Positions 13,615 through 13,994 of a DNA stretch of 13,994 nucleotides are shown here, piece by piece. The position numbers were made by a program, and so were the translations under genes. Origin of the DNA: Chloroflexota bacterium. GTDB taxonomy: Bacteria > Chloroflexota > Chloroflexia > Thermomicrobiales > UBA6265. The stretch lies in contig JAEZJB010000282.1 of assembly GCA_023415845.1 (NCBI GenBank), positions 1-13,994 on the forward strand, given 5' to 3'. How positions within the stretch are numbered: position 1 is the stretch's first letter; each line of letters starts with the position of its first letter. The notes under the pieces were generated by a model. The model ran no database searches and had not been told where the DNA came from. It was given only the letters and a program-made list of their open reading frames with translations.

Positions 13615-13994
13615 TCAGGCCACCGGTGAAGCGGCAGGAGTGGCGGTCGGGACTTCCAGCCCCAATTCGGAGGCCAGGTACGATGCCGTGCGTAAGGCGA
13701 GGGCCGCAATCGTCAGCGTCGGGTTGGCCGTGCCGGTCGTCGGGAACAAACTTGACCCGGCGATGAACAGGTTTTCGTGATCGTGCGTACGGCCATATCC
13801 GTCTGCCACCGAGGCAGTCGGATCATCGCCCATGTGCGTGGTTCCCATCAGGTGACCAACGCCCCCCAGCTCCTCGGCATGCACGATATCGGTCGCGCCA
13901 ACGGCGGTGAGCAGTTGGTCGTGGAGTTCGTTGGCGGCTTTCCAACCCCCCAGCACGTAGTCGTCGTAGGAGTAGGAGAGCTTGGGTCGCGGCA
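13615..13994 (-). CDS. GMC oxidoreductase, C-terminal part (N-terminus beyond window)
   Basis: This is the C-terminal domain of a flavin (FAD) glucose-methanol-choline-type oxidoreductase that oxidises alcohols or sugars. The frame continues off the right edge, so about three quarters of a typical 500-600 aa protein is missing. Visible signatures are HLMGTTHMGDDP, whose first His is the likely catalytic base, NLFIAGSSLFPTTGTANPTLTIAALALR, where the Asn of ANPT is the usual second catalytic residue, and a variable Pro/Ala/Thr tail ending TPAASPVA. The match is closest to gluconate-2-dehydrogenase/fructose-dehydrogenase-like GMC proteins. Whether it is linked to the sugar operon cannot be told; it is on the opposite strand and 3.6 kb away. 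Confidence 0.9.
   Translation of the reverse strand, partial: PRPKLSYSYDDYVLGGWKAANELHDQLLTAVGATDIVHAEELGGVGHLMGTTHMGDDPTASVADGYGRTHDHENLFIAGSSLFPTTGTANPTLTIAALALRTASYLASELGLEVPTATPAASPVA

Overview
The window is a stretch of GC-rich bacterial chromosome with no rRNA, tRNA, CRISPR array, transposase or phage gene visible. GTG starts, GC-rich third positions, an archaeal/eukaryotic-type prolyl-tRNA synthetase, Pro/Thr/Glu-rich linkers, Tat-type leaders and carbohydrate ABC transporters with Gfo/Idh/MocA dehydrogenases together suggest a Chloroflexota lineage, perhaps Thermomicrobia-like. That placement is inference.

Layout. (1) 1-1108, minus strand: proS, lacking its C-terminal end at the window edge. 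(2) 1109-1845: mostly non-coding, with one possible small minus-strand ORF (1210-1419) and a strong forward promoter (TTGACA-17-TAGGTT at 1465-1493). (3) 1846-3111: secreted protein with three SH3b repeats, an acidic proline-rich linker and a lysozyme/transglycosylase-like domain, closed by a perfect 15-bp hairpin. (4) 3213-3274: inverted repeat next to a near-consensus promoter. (5) 3547-10034: a six-gene forward operon of Tat-type solute-binding protein, two permeases, sugar-phosphate-isomerase/epimerase-like TIM barrel, Gfo/Idh/MocA dehydrogenase and D-2-hydroxyacid dehydrogenase. (6) 10251-11579: exported class-C beta-lactamase-like serine hydrolase. (7) 11717-12343, minus: metallo-beta-lactamase-fold lactonase-like hydrolase, apparently coupled to a 12-codon leader ORF. 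(8) 12660-13502: multi-pass DUF6159-like membrane protein. (9) 13615-13994, minus: C-terminal part of a GMC oxidoreductase running off the right edge.

The coherent unit is the 3.5-10.0 kb operon. It should import a sugar, polyol or anhydro/glycosidic sugar derivative and process it with two NAD(P)-dependent oxidoreductases and a metal-dependent isomerase, dehydratase or eliminase. It encodes no ATPase, so a shared ATPase from elsewhere is expected. The substrate cannot be read from the sequence. The operon also has visible regulatory structure: a candidate operator beside the promoter, a 13-bp hairpin between the binding-protein and permease genes, a hairpin before the dehydrogenase gene, and a five-codon mini-ORF before the last gene. 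Everything downstream of 10.1 kb looks like separate transcription units.
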